The notes: generated by a model from the sequence alone, not told the origin. A stretch of DNA of 64,000 nt from Arsenicibacter sp965247375 (GCA_965247375.1 CBDFHU010000032.1:62001-126000); one strand, 5' to 3'; positions 36,270 through 46,111 are shown, numbered from the stretch's first letter. Numbers and translations: made by a program.

Positions 36270-37580
36270 ATGTACTATATGACGCAACCTGATACGCCAT
36301 CAACAAACCGGTTTCAGTTAAAATCCATTCTGGGTGGCTCCATCGGCAATCTCGTCGAGTGGTATGACTGGTATGCCTATTCCGTCTTTTCACTGTATTT
36401 CGCCGGTACGTTCTTTCCGCAAAGTGACGAAACGGCCCAGTTGCTGAATACGGCCGGTATTTTTGCGATTGGCTTTCTGATGCGTCCGGTAGGGGGCTGG
36501 ATCATGGGCGCTTATGCCGACCGGCGCGGGCGGAAATCGGCGCTGACGCTGTCGGTGCTGATGATGAGCGGCGGGTCACTGATGATCATGCTGGCCCCTG
36601 GCTATGACCGGATCGGGCTGTTTGCGCCGATCTTGCTGGTACTCGCCCGGATGATTCAGGGCATCAGCATCGGTGGGGAATACGGTACGGCAGCAACGTA
36701 CCTGAGCGAAATGGCTCCGAAACACCTGCGCGGGTTTTATTCCAGCTTTCAGTATGTAACAACAACCATGGGGCAGCTTGTCGCGCTGGCGGTGCTGATG
36801 ATCCTGCAACGCTGGCTGCTCACTCCCGACGAACTGACCGAATGGGGGTGGCGTATCCCGTTCGGAATCGGTGCGCTGCTGGCCTTATCGGCCATTTACC
36901 TGCGTCGTGGCATTCAGGAAACGGATTCGTTTAAACAGGAGCAGGTGGACGATAGCCGGAAAGGCACCCTTCAGGAACTGGTCAAATATAACCGCGAAAC
37001 CCGGCTGGTGGTCGGCATTACCCTTGGCCTGACCGTTTCTTATTACACGTTTTCCACGTACATGCAGAAGTATCTGGTTAATACGGCGGGCTTCAGCAAG
37101 AGCGATGCCACCACCATTGCCGTTATTTCACTGATCGTATTTATGATTGCCCAGCCGTTTATGGGCATACTCGGCGACCGGATCGGCCGGAAGCGCATGA
37201 TGATCATTTACGGTGTTCTGAGCGTTATAACAAGTATCCCCATCCTGACCGGGCTGGGCGAAACGCACAATTTCTGGGTAGCGACGTTGCTGATTACGCT
37301 GGCCTTGCTCATTCTGAGCATGTGTACGTCCATTTCGGCCATTATCAAAGCCGAGCTGTTTCCCGCCAACGTTCGGTCGCTGGGTGTTAGTCTGCCGTAT
37401 GCCCTGGCCGTTGCGCTTTTCGGTGGTACGGCTGAGTATGTAGCCCTGTTGTTCAAACAGATGGGCCACGCATCGTGCTTTTACTGGTACCTGACTGCCT
37501 GTGCCGCCATTTCGCTTTGGGTCAGCATCCGCATGCGCGACACCGAAAAACAGTCACAAATGGACCGGAAAACTGTCTGA
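36270..37580 (+). CDS. MFS transporter, metabolite:H+ symporter (MHS) family
   Basis: About 436 residues with twelve membrane helices. The opening IGNLVEWYDWYAYSVFSLYF and the loop GAYADRRGRKSALTLSVLMM (loop 2-3 motif), the second-half GDRIGRKRMM and EYGTAATYLSEMAPKHLRGF place it with KgtP/ProP-like symporters of dicarboxylates, osmolytes or proline. ATG 36270 or 36279 both precede the first helix; the frame from 36204 lacks membrane logic. No substrate-specific neighbours. Cytoplasmic membrane. Confidence 0.9.
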   Translation: MYYMTQPDTPSTNRFQLKSILGGSIGNLVEWYDWYAYSVFSLYFAGTFFPQSDETAQLLNTAGIFAIGFLMRPVGGWIMGAYADRRGRKSALTLSVLMMSGGSLMIMLAPGYDRIGLFAPILLVLARMIQGISIGGEYGTAATYLSEMAPKHLRGFYSSFQYVTTTMGQLVALAVLMILQRWLLTPDELTEWGWRIPFGIGALLALSAIYLRRGIQETDSFKQEQVDDSRKGTLQELVKYNRETRLVVGITLGLTVSYYTFSTYMQKYLVNTAGFSKSDATTIAVISLIVFMIAQPFMGILGDRIGRKRMMIIYGVLSVITSIPILTGLGETHNFWVATLLITLALLILSMCTSISAIIKAELFPANVRSLGVSLPYALAVALFGGTAEYVALLFKQMGHASCFYWYLTACAAISLWVSIRMRDTEKQSQMDRKTV

Positions 37581-37707
37581 CCGGATGCTTTGACCGGATT
37601 GTCGGATCGGATTGACAGAATGCGTTGGGGTTTACCGGAATAAAACAGACAGTCTCTCCCGAAACTTTGTGCCCTTTTCTGTCTTCCTGCCTTTGTGGTT
37701 CCAAAAA

Positions 37708-38091
37708 CTACAGCACGAGCTGTTCAAACAACCGGTTCACGGTGTCTGCCGGGTCCGTACACAGACCAGGGTGAACGGCCGAGGTTTGTACCACCGTACT
37801 CCGCATGGCTGTCAGCCACCGGAACCGTGACGCAATGGCCAGCTGCCCGATAGGCCCGCCTTGTGAGCGCCCTGCACAAATCCGTTCGAAGGCCTGGAGC
37901 CGCGTCCGTAGCTCATCCAGATCAAGCGAGGGGGCAAAGGCCCGCAACCGGTCTTCGGGAATAGTGTATATCGTTTTCAGGAAACCCTGCGACGGGCAAA
38001 ACAAAATCACACCGACATTCATAAACTCTTCGCGCTCGACACGGGGCACAACGCGAATGACGGCATACTCAAATAAGTGTCTTTCGGGCAT
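37708..38091 (-). CDS. DUF3037 protein, partner of the HipA-like kinase
   Basis: 127 residues with FEYAVIRVVPRVEREEFMNVGVILFC, the DUF3037 opening, and a helical rest. No membrane or signal segment. Its start overlaps the end of the HipA-like kinase gene by 23 bases, so the two are translationally coupled. The HipA-like/DUF3037 pairing is, as I recall, recurrent in bacteria; DUF3037 may regulate or be a target of the kinase. Function unproven. Confidence 0.8.
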   Translation of the reverse strand: MPERHLFEYAVIRVVPRVEREEFMNVGVILFCPSQGFLKTIYTIPEDRLRAFAPSLDLDELRTRLQAFERICAGRSQGGPIGQLAIASRFRWLTAMRSTVVQTSAVHPGLCTDPADTVNRLFEQLVL

Positions 38092-38866
38092 ACTGCGCGG
38101 CGTTTACAAATACGTCGGAATGGGCTATCCGTGAGTCTAAAAACTGAGCATATACCTGCCGCTGCGCCCCGGCCGATTCGACAGCAGGGTCGGCCAGCAG
38201 CCATTCATCGGGCAGCAGGGCTACAATGGCCTGAATACGGTCGGGCGTCAGGATGGCTTTAAACTGCGCATCAACGGCTTCCAGCTCCGAGGCTTTGGGC
38301 AATAAAACATGGTCTTTGATCTGACCAAAGGGTCGGAGACTGTGCTCTTTCCAGTCGCCGCCGGTATGGTGAAAATACAGCGAAGCGCCATGATCAATCA
38401 GCCACAGTTCTTTGTGCCAGATCAGCATGTTGGTGTTGCGGGCTGTCCGGTCGACGTTGGTTATCAGGCAGTCGAGCCAGACAATCTGCGAAGCCAGCAA
38501 TGGATCAACGGTGTTGACAACCGGATCAAAGGTAATGGCGCCGGACAGGTAATGCACGGCCAGATTAAGGCCAACGCTGGCCTTAAGCAGATCCTGAATT
38601 TCTTCGTCGGGTTCGGTGCGGCCAAAAGCAGGGTCGAGGTTGGCGAACACAATTTCCGGAATCCGGAAACCGAGCAGACGGGCCAGCTCACCACCGATGA
38701 TTTCGGCAATCAGCGCTTTGGCTCCCTGACCGGCTCCCCGGAATTTCAGCACGTATAAAAAGTCATCGTCGGCCTCGGCAATCGCTGGCAGCGATCCGCC
38801 TTCGCGCAGGGGTGTGACATAGCGCGTCACACCGACGGTTCTGAGTTCTGGTTGATAATCCTTCAC
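38069..38866 (-). CDS. HipA-like (phosphatidylinositol-3/4-kinase-fold) protein kinase
   Basis: 265 residues. ATP-binding N-lobe FLYVLKFRGAGQGAKALIAEIIGGELARLLG, catalytic loop LITNVDRTARNTNML (D and N of the HipA DxxxxN type) and activation IDHGASLYF near residue 170, in place of the HipA DFG/D-x-S segment. Shorter than true HipA (about 440) and without the HipA N-terminal domain. No HipB-type DNA-binding partner is present; instead DUF3037 follows with a 23-base overlap. Likely a serine/threonine kinase of regulatory or stress role; could be part of a two-component toxin or defence-like module (inference). Confidence 0.78.
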   Translation of the reverse strand: MKDYQPELRTVGVTRYVTPLREGGSLPAIAEADDDFLYVLKFRGAGQGAKALIAEIIGGELARLLGFRIPEIVFANLDPAFGRTEPDEEIQDLLKASVGLNLAVHYLSGAITFDPVVNTVDPLLASQIVWLDCLITNVDRTARNTNMLIWHKELWLIDHGASLYFHHTGGDWKEHSLRPFGQIKDHVLLPKASELEAVDAQFKAILTPDRIQAIVALLPDEWLLADPAVESAGAQRQVYAQFLDSRIAHSDVFVNAAQYARKTLI

Positions 38867-39046
38867 GAGTATATTTATGTAGAACGGAATGATATTCCGT
38901 TCAGGGAGTCTGTTTCTGTATAAGTAGTCTGCTGGAAATAGTTTCCATAATTTTTCCTCCCCTTGGCCCTTCTGGAGCAGGGGGAGGAAAGTAAAAAATA
39001 AATACTATAAGATAAATACAATCAGGAACTCAGAACAAGTATAGCA

Positions 39047-39568
39047 TTATTGAACAGTTTGCGTCAGCGTTTTACCGCCTGGATAAGTCATGTCGGTAAT
39101 GCGCCAGCGTCCGGCAAACTGCTGCATATCAATCTTAATTTCCTGGTCTTTCCCGGCATCCTGAAATGTCACATAGACAATAGCCCGCGTACCACCAACG
39201 GCAGCCGGATTAACCCACGTTTTGGTAATGCCTTTATCCGGTGCGCTGAACAGTGGATTTACCTTGCCGGCTTTCAGGGCATCGGCTTTTTGCCAGATTT
39301 GGTCGGCCAGTGGTTTGGCAAAATATTGGTCAATCAGCTCGCGGTTCTTCTCACGGAACGGATTGTCGGTTTTGTTATGCTCAAAGTAAAGCGCCCGAAC
39401 CAGCCGGTCGGCTGCGGAGCGCGGATCTTCGGGCCCCGGCTTTTTGGCCAGCGCCGTAGCGCTGTCATCTTTAGCCGCGGCCGATTTGGTTTCGGTTTCC
39501 TGTTTGGGTTTGCTTTGGCAGGCGGCCAGGGCCAACAGCAGAAACGGGAGCAAGCGAAGTGTTTTCAT
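39047..39568 (-). CDS. Lipoprotein with DUF3828-like domain
   Basis: 173 residues with lipobox LALAAC (cysteine 17), a charged disordered stretch (KPKQETETKSAAAKDDSATA) and a C-terminal domain: RLVRALYFEHNK, REKNRELIDQYFAKPLADQIW, RAIVYVTFQDAGKDQEIKI, GRWRITDMTYPGG. The pattern of helix, F(T)xxL and a closing WxIxDIxY is typical of DUF3828-like exported domains. Periplasmic face of a membrane; role unknown. Confidence 0.65.
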   Translation of the reverse strand: MKTLRLLPFLLLALAACQSKPKQETETKSAAAKDDSATALAKKPGPEDPRSAADRLVRALYFEHNKTDNPFREKNRELIDQYFAKPLADQIWQKADALKAGKVNPLFSAPDKGITKTWVNPAAVGGTRAIVYVTFQDAGKDQEIKIDMQQFAGRWRITDMTYPGGKTLTQTVQ

Positions 39569-39723
39569 GGGCGTAAAAGGGCTTTAGTTGGAGGCTACGT
39601 TAGCAAATGAGCCGGATACAGCGTTGTGGCAGCAGACAGGAATAGCCGGCTGGTTGCCTTGATTTACAAAGAAAAATAAAAAAACGACAATCCTGCTGAC
39701 ATAGGGCTGTCACAAGGAGAGGG

Positions 39724-39731
39724 TACCTTTG
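39724..39731 (+). promoter_or_regulatory. Candidate -7 element (TACCTTTG) of the DinB gene
   Basis: The octamer fits TAnnTTTG and ends 20 bases before the start codon at 39752. No clear -33 element. Confidence 0.45.
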
Positions 39732-39751
39732 TAAAAACAACAAAGACAAGT

Positions 39752-40252
39752 ATGAAAATCATCCCCGTGTTTCAGAAAGAGTTTGAGGCCGAAGCCGCAA
39801 CCACCCGTAAATTCCTGACCCTTGTTCCTGCGGATAAACTAGATTGGCAGCCACATCCGAAAAGCATGACAATGCGTCAGCTGGCGACACACATTGCCGA
39901 AATCCCGGGCTGGGTGACACTGGCCGTTGACACAGACGTACTTGATTTCGCTGCCGAACCTTACGTACCGGCACCGGTGAATACTGCTGACGACCTGCTG
40001 GCTATTTTTGAAAAAGAAGCGGCATCGGCCCGGAAAACGCTGGCTACCGTAACGGAAGAACAACTGGATCTGCCGTGGGAAATGCGTTACGGCGATAAAA
40101 TCCTTGGGCAGATGACAAAGGGCGAAACCATTCGTCATGCCTTTAGTCAGACAATTCACCACCGCGCACAACTGGGCGTTTTTCTTCGCCTGCTGAATAT
40201 CCCGATCCCTGGCAGCTACGGGCCGAGCGCAGATGATTCAGCCGGATTCTAA
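39752..40252 (+). CDS. DinB-family protein
   Basis: 166 residues forming a four-helix bundle: LVPADKLDWQPHPKSMTMRQLATHIAEIPGW, then helices to residue 140 with SQTIHHRAQLGVFLRLLNIPIPGSYGPS. His47 and the HH near 133 match the metal-binding histidines of DinB/YfiT proteins. Function in the family ranges from metal-dependent thiol transfer (bacillithiol/mycothiol type) to unknown stress roles. Cytosolic; monocistronic with its own promoter element. Confidence 0.88.
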   Translation: MKIIPVFQKEFEAEAATTRKFLTLVPADKLDWQPHPKSMTMRQLATHIAEIPGWVTLAVDTDVLDFAAEPYVPAPVNTADDLLAIFEKEAASARKTLATVTEEQLDLPWEMRYGDKILGQMTKGETIRHAFSQTIHHRAQLGVFLRLLNIPIPGSYGPSADDSAGF

Positions 40253-40430
40253 ACTGCGGATTCATGGGACTATTGCCCTAAGAACTTTTTGAAAATTAGT
40301 TACGACATAGCCACATATGGAAAATGAAGGGTAAATGATTCTTTGTTTTTCTATGTGGCTGTGTGTTGAAAAGTAGGCCTGTTTTCGATAAGACTAGTAT
40401 ATTGCCTGCCGTATTGAGGGAATAGTGATT

Positions 40431-41134
40431 ATGGAAAACAGGAAAAAGATCGTGGTGTTATCCGGCGCGGGCATCAGCGCCGAAAGCGGACTGGCAACAT
40501 TCCGCGATTCAAACGGTTTGTGGGAAAATTACCGGATTGAAGAAGTAGCAACCCCTGAAGCCTGGCGGAAAAATCCGGCCCTGGTGCAGGAATTTTATAA
40601 TCTGCGCCGGAAGCAGGCGCTGGCCGCTGACCCCAATCCCGGACATCTGGCGCTGGTGAAACTGGAAGAGGCTTATGATGTCACGGTCATTACCCAGAAC
40701 GTGGATAACCTGCACGAAAAGGCCGGATCGGCCAATGTCCTGCATTTGCACGGGGAGTTGAACTAAATCCAGAAGCACGTATGATCCGGCGGCTGGTATA
40801 TGATATAGACGGATGGGAAATTAAAATGGGAGACCGCTGTGAGCGCGGATCGCAGCTCCGGCCGCATATTGTGTGGTTTGGCGAGGCCGTTCCTATGATG
40901 GATGTCGCCATGGATATAACCGAAGATGCCGATATGCTGATTGTCGTCGGTACATCGCTCGCGGTTTATCCGGCTGCGGGCCTTGTGTATGCCGTCCGGC
41001 CGGGTGTGCCGGTTTATGTAGTTGATCCGAATACACCTGATATCCGGAACCGGAAAAACGTAACGTTTATTACGGAACCTGCGTCAACCGGTTTGCCTGG
41101 GCTGGTTGAACGGCTGCTGAAAGAAGCTGCATAA
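40431..41134 (+). CDS. Sir2-family NAD-dependent protein deacylase (two frameshifts)
   Basis: The start MENRKKIVVLSGAGISAESGLATFRDSNGLWENY contains the sirtuin GAGISxxSGIxxFR motif; ITQNVDNLHEKAGS and HLHGEL carry the catalytic histidine; the end has LRPHIVWFGE and VVGTSLAVYPAAGL. Between them the reading needs two +1 shifts: GAGTTGAACTAAA at 40757 restores ELTKSRSTYDPAAG, and another near 40798 restores YDIDGWEI. Each is one extra base in a short A or AT run. The product (about 235 residues, no zinc cysteines) fits the CobB/SIRT5-like class that removes acetyl or succinyl groups from lysines. The frameshifts lie at the left edge of the indel-rich zone. Confidence 0.85.
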
Positions 41135-41172
41135 GCCCAGCCATATTTACCACAAAGACGCCATAGCCGGTC

Positions 41173-41913
41173 TCAGCGCTGCCTGAATTCGAAAAAGGCT
41201 TGGGCCTGCCCGACCCAGTCATCGCCCTCAATCCGGCCCGGAAAAAACTCAATAATCTCGTTAATCTTTTTGATATCTTCTTTGGTAAAATTGGCAATCT
41301 GCCGGAACGTATAAATGCCGAGGCTATGCAGTTTACGCTCCAGAAACGGACCCACTCCGTTAATTTCTTTCAGATTGTCGGCTTCCTGCGGGCCGGCATG
41401 ACCGATCCGGTCGAAGTTAAGCTCAGATGCGCGCATCGCAATTCGGGCCAGTATGGCTGATTCGGAGTTACCCGTTGGCGGCGGCGTTGCCGGAGCCTTT
41501 TCCTGAACGGCCGGCTTTTCTGCCAGCGGTTTGTCTTTGGATACAGGTGGCGTAACCGGAGCCGTAACGGATGATTCGGTGAGTTTGGTCGTCATCGGAT
41601 CTGCAATCACGGTCTGACTGGCCAGGGTAACGGTCGGGGATACAACCTCTGCGATAACAGGCCGGGTATTTTTGGCGGTAGCTACCGGAACTGAAGGCGA
41701 CGGAGTGGTAACAGTTGTGGTAACCGACGGTGATTTCGACCGGCGGCATTCCGCAAGCGAGGCTTCTTTTCCGGCAATTTCATTCTGTAATGCTTTAATC
41801 CGGGCGCTCATGATCAGGCGGGCAATGAGCCAGCCGGCAAAAGCAGCGCCAGAAAGCAGAAGGACTATTTCAATAATAGCAACCGGACGACTGAGCGGAT
41901 CTAATCCAAACAT
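41173..41913 (-). CDS. Membrane-anchored helix-hairpin-helix protein (COG3743-like), copy 2
   Basis: 246 residues. An N-terminal membrane helix (IIEIVLLLSGAAFAGWLIARL) and coiled coil precede a disordered Thr/Pro/Val-rich linker to about residue 150, then a C-terminal pair of HhH motifs: RIGHAGPQEADNLKEINGVGPFLERKLHSLGIYTFRQIANFTKEDIKKINEIIEFFPGRI-type. Such proteins have been called predicted flap-endonuclease-like; no catalytic residues are seen. Homologous to the gene just upstream (41938-42430), and the three genes OmpA-like, HhH, HhH run in one direction. An envelope protein that may contact DNA or another HhH partner; inference. Confidence 0.7.
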   Translation of the reverse strand: MFGLDPLSRPVAIIEIVLLLSGAAFAGWLIARLIMSARIKALQNEIAGKEASLAECRRSKSPSVTTTVTTPSPSVPVATAKNTRPVIAEVVSPTVTLASQTVIADPMTTKLTESSVTAPVTPPVSKDKPLAEKPAVQEKAPATPPPTGNSESAILARIAMRASELNFDRIGHAGPQEADNLKEINGVGPFLERKLHSLGIYTFRQIANFTKEDIKKINEIIEFFPGRIEGDDWVGQAQAFFEFRQR

Positions 41914-41937
41914 ACGGGTAAAAGTTAAGGCATTGGG

Positions 41938-42430
41938 TTATTGCTTCCGTTTGTACAAATCAAAGGCCTGACCAACCAGTTGTCGCGTTCGATGCGACCC
42001 GGGAAAAACTCAATGATTTCGTTAATTTTATCAATGTCCTGTTTCGAAAAACTGAGACCTGCTGCCAGGTGTAGATGCCTGCTGCATTCAGCTTGCGCTC
42101 CAGAAACGGACCGATACCGTTAATTGCCTTTAAATCATCGGCGTCAAGCTCAGAAGCCCGCCCGATCCGCTCAAAATTCAACTCAGACGCCCGTGCCCGT
42201 ATCCGGGTCAGCACGGCAGCCTCATCGAGGCCGATGTTGGTTGGTAAACCGGAGCCCCGCACACACAAATCAAGCTCACGTTCAGTCATGGCCAGATCCC
42301 CCTCCAGCTGTCTGATCATGCTTTTCTGCGAGATAAACCCAATCATGAAACCAATGACCGCGGCTACCAGCAGCATAATGCCGTGGTGCAGCATGGCATC
42401 AGCCAGATTGTGTGGATTTAGAGTAAACAT
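41938..42430 (-). CDS. Membrane-anchored HhH protein, copy 1 (two frameshifts)
   Basis: An N-terminal membrane helix (MLLVAAVIGFMIGFI), a short coiled coil, and the same C-terminal HhH block as its neighbour: NFERIGRASELDADDLKAINGIGPFLERKLNAAGIYTWQQVS. After this the frame breaks: near 42047 GTTTTTCG should have one more T (restoring FSKQDIDKINEIIEFFPGRI) and near 41970 a second shift restores QAFDLYKRKQ and a stop at 41938. Corrected length is about 163 residues. Lacks the long linker of its paralogue. Tandem duplication downstream of the OmpA-like gene. Confidence 0.65.
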
Positions 42431-42452
42431 ATACGTATTAACTTGAAATAGT

Positions 42453-43463
42453 TTATTTAATCACAATAACAGTAACCCGCCGGTTCGCTTTCCGGCCAAC
42501 TTCGGTCGTATTCGGCATTTTAGGATTTGCCTCACCTTTTGCCTCAACCTGCACCTGATCACCGGGCACGTTAACCTTACTAAGCGCATTTTCACAAACT
42601 CGGCCCGTTTCTTCGACAGGTTTAAATTAATATCGTCGGGGCCCTGATCGTCGGTAAAACGGTAAGCCGTAATTTTTATCAGGATTTTCTTTCAGGTAGC
42701 GGATGGCTGCCTTGAAAAATTTCTTTGTCTCGTCTGTTTTAATGTATTCCGACTGACCCTTCGGGAAGTATAAGTCAATTGGTTCGAAATAGAGGTATAC
42801 TTCTGCGATTTCGCAGGTCTTCTTCGGTCATCGCCGTCATGGTTTCCGGAGCCGTTGTACTGGCTGAGAGCGCTGACGTTGCCGCCATCCTAGTACTTGC
42901 CGCCACTGCCACAGTTGCGGTGGATGCGGCAAGTGCTGCTGAATCAACCTTTGGTACTACGGCCGCAAAATCAAACTGAATGCCACCCATAACTGAATCA
43001 CCGGCCGTACTCATTATCAGATCTTCTTTTCTTTACCGGTAATGGTGATTGAACTCAGCGGAACGCCTTTCTGCGTCAGGTATTCCTTGATATTTTCGCC
43101 CGTGCAATCCCCAGATTCGTTGCTGAGGTATTATGATTTCGCCGGGTTTGTAAAATCCGGTAATCGTCAGGTGGCGTTCCGGATTGTTAAGCAGATAAAG
43201 CGCGAGTGAATCAAGACTGATATCAATATTGCGCCGGTTGGCAATCGGATCTGATTTAGCAAAACCAAAATCTTCTGTTAAGGCAAGGCGTAAACGGCCG
43301 CCATCGGAAATGACCAGGCCGATTGGCGTGTTTCCGGAAGCCAGCACAACCGGCTCTGCTTCTTCAGCGCAAAGGCTGTTTGATATGGCAGACGTGCCAC
43401 CATGAGGAGCCGGCAATCCCAGATAACCAGCATGATTATCCATGGCGTTTTATTCGTAAGCAT
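42453..43463 (-). CDS. OmpA-family protein with periplasmic OmpA-like domain (multiple frameshifts)
   Basis: About 337 codons when corrected. Start MLTNKTPWIIMLVIW begins a membrane segment or signal anchor (restored IAGSSWWHVCHIKQ), then GNTPIGLVISDGGRLRLALTEDFG, a first OmpA-like domain (LALYLLNNPERHLTITGFY, restored SATNLGIARAENIKEYLTQK), an Ala/Ser/Thr-rich linker (42830-42970) and a second domain (YLYFEPIDLYFPKGQSEYI, restored ITAYRFTDDQGPDDINLNLS, KKRAEFVKNALSKVNVPGDQ, VGRKANRRVTVIVIK). At least six single-base indels are needed. Binds peptidoglycan (the second domain has the canonical TD/xxxN/R pattern). Upstream of the two HhH genes in the same direction. Confidence 0.7.
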
Positions 43464-43630
43464 AATGTTTTCAGGGGTTTAGGGCCTGACCAGGAATACT
43501 ATACTACAACTCTTGTAGAGCAGAGTAGTAGTACAAAAGTCATTCCCAAATTTACGGGTACAAACCATAAATTCAAGTAAATCAGAATTTTACTTACGTA
43601 CAGGGAATAATTCAGGATGTCTGACCAACA

Positions 43631-43663
43631 AAAAAGGAGTGACTTTTTACGCCACTCCTTTTT
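43631..43663. terminator. Terminator of rho
   Basis: Arms AAAAAGGAGTG (43631-43641) and CACTCCTTTTT (43653-43663) form an 11-bp stem, 28 bases beyond the rho stop; usable in both directions. Confidence 0.8.
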
Positions 43664-43691
43664 AAAACGATATATCGGGAATCAGGATGAC

Positions 43692-45793
43692 CTATCGGTT
43701 CATCGAAATCAGGAACTCTTCGTTGTTGCGCGTACCCTTCAGGCGGTCGAGCAGGAAGTCCATTGTTTCCAGTGGATTCATATCGGCCATATGCTTGCGG
43801 AGAATCCAGATACGCTGCAGCGTTTCGCGGTCGATCAGCAGGTCTTCGCGGCGGGTCCCCGACGTAAGCACATCCACCGACGGGAATACGCGCTTGTTGG
43901 CCAGACGGCGGTCAAGCTGAAGTTCCATGTTGCCGGTACCTTTGAATTCCTCAAAAATCACTTCGTCCATTTTGGATCCTGTATCAATCAGGGCTCGTAG
44001 CGATGATCGTCAGTGAACCGCCGTTTTCCACGTTACGGGCCGCCCCGAAGAAGCGTTTTGGTTTGTGCAGGGCGTTGGCATCCACACCACCCGACAGGAT
44101 TTTACCCGAAGACGGTACAACCGGTGTTGTAGGCCCGTGCCAGGACGCGTAATCGAGTCAAGCAGGATCACCACATCGTGTCCGCATTCAACCATGCGTT
44201 TTGCCTTTTCAAGTACCATGCTGGCTACCTTCACGTGGCGGTCAGCCTGCTCGTCAAACGTTGACGAAATAACTTCGGCATTTACACTGCGGGCCATGTC
44301 CGTAACCTCTTCCGGCCGCTCGTCAATCAGCAGGATGATCAGGTAAATTTCCGGGTGGTTTTTGGTAATGGCATTGGCGATTTCTTTCAGTAATACCGTT
44401 TTACCCGTTTTGGGCTGCGCGACAATCATACCCCGCTGGCCTTTACCGATCGGTGCAAACAAGTCCAGCACGCGGGTTGACAGGATTTCCGGCCGTGTAC
44501 TCAGTATTGATCTGCTCTTCCGGGAAGAGCGGTGTCAGGTATTCAAACGGAATCCGGTCACGGATCTCGTCTGTGGTTTTGCCGTTCACGGTGGATACCC
44601 GCAGTAAGGCAAAGTATTTTTCAACCTTCTTTCGGCGGACGGATCTGACCTCGGACGGTATCACCGGTTTTCAGGCCGAACAGTTTGATTTGAGAAGGCG
44701 AAACGTAAATATCATCCGGACTGGCGAGGTAGTTGTAATCAGGCTGAAGCGCAGGAAGCCATAGCCACCATCAGACATAATTTCAAGCACCCCTTCGTTT
44801 TCGATAATTCCGTCGAACTCGCGGATATGCTGGTTATACTGACGGCGAACACGGTTCTGATATTCAATAGATTCCCGCGAAGGGGCAGGCGGTGCCGGTT
44901 GGTTAGGCTGGGGCTGCTGGCGGTCGGCCTCTACCGGTGCATCTGTAAACGATGCCGGGGCATCGGCCGGAAGACTGTCGGGAGCCGGTACAAATTCAGC
45001 AACGGGCTGAGCCACTAATTCTGTAGGTACGGCGGTTACGAATTCTTCTTCCTGATCGCTGCTCAGGTTTAGGGCCGACTCATCGGTAACCGGCGGACGG
45101 CGGTCGCGGAAGGTATCACGGCGAGGACGTTCCTGTCGTTCAAAGCCTTCCGGCTTCTGCTGGCGGTTCCGTTCGTAGGCCGTGCGTTGTTCATACGCCT
45201 GCGGGTTTTCCGCCCGTAAGCGGTTTTCCCGTAGCTGACGTGCTTCGTTGCGGGTCATTTCCCGGCGTGGCCGCTCGTCCTGAGACCGGTCACTCTGACG
45301 GCGTTCCTGGGTTTCCGGAGTCGCTGTTTCTTTCGGGGCTTCGGAAACCGGAGAAGCCGGTTCAGCTGCTGCCGGTTCAGCGCCTACGTTTTCGGCAGGT
45401 TGTGCCGTTGCCTGCGAATCCGGTACCGTTTCGGCTGTATTTCGGTTACCCGGCTCGCGGCGGGTGCGCTGACGGGGCCGGTTTTCCGGAGCAGAAGATG
45501 CTGCCGGTGCAGCATCAGCCGGTGTTTCTGAATTGGCCGGTGTAGCGGCAGACGGTGCCGTAGCGGGTGCTTCGGAGGCGTTGGGTCCGGGTCCGGCGTC
45601 CGCGGCGGGGCGCTGCTTCACTCTCCGCCTGAGGGGCAGACTCTTCAGGCACCGGCATACGGGCCTGCTGGTCTAATATCTTATAAATCAGTTCTTTCTT
45701 TTGAAACTTACTGGCGTCGCTAATCCCAAACTCATTGGCAATCGTGCGTAGCTCGGAAAGGAGCTTAAGATTTAATTCTTCAATGTTATACAT
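43692..45793 (-). CDS. rho: Transcription termination factor Rho, long N-terminal insertion (about seven frameshifts)
   Basis: The frames join to about 700 residues. Residues 1-45 are the Rho N-terminal helical domain (YNIEELNLKLLSELRTIANE). A disordered insert of about 250 residues follows, rich in A, P, E, R and Q. The RNA-binding domain (GVLEIMSDGGYGFLR, restored PDYNYLASPDDIYVSPSQIK) and the ATPase follow, with Walker A PKTGKT, Walker B VVILLDSITR and an intact C-terminus from 43970. Breaks near 45620, 44745, 44645, 44490, 44155, 44130 and 43995 are each one base and restore conserved Rho sequence. Since every motif survives and rho is normally important or essential, sequence error is the best reading. 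The long insert is normal for Bacteroidota. Confidence 0.88.
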
Positions 45794-46105
45794 ATAAGGC
45801 AGGTCAACAGATAACCTTTGTGTTGAGAAACAATGTTTTAAGGAAAACAGAGGGTCTTTCTGTCTGTACAGAAGACAATATAGTAGTTAACGTGTCACTA
45901 GTGAAATGGCATTAGAAACAAGAAGTAGCTGAATTCTTTCCAGAAGACAGAGCCCGGGGGGGACCGAAACAAGTATCATTCTGGGGGATGAGTTTGCTAA
46001 ATGACCGAGATTTCTAAGCGCTGGCCGGAGTTATAAAACTGCCTGCATGCTACGGTGTTCAACAAATTTGGATATTTTGATTTGGCTGGCTTTTGCCGGA
46101 ATGCT
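45794..46105 (-). other. Possible long rho leader
   Basis: About 310 bases without an open frame lie between the candidate rho promoter and its start codon. Rho of several bacteria regulates its own leader; nothing more than the length is visible here. Confidence 0.35.
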
Positions 46106-46111
46106 TCAACA

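Noticed and set aside
46020..46080. Riboswitch in the rho upstream region
   Set aside because: No recognised aptamer motif; only an unstructured AT-rich stretch.
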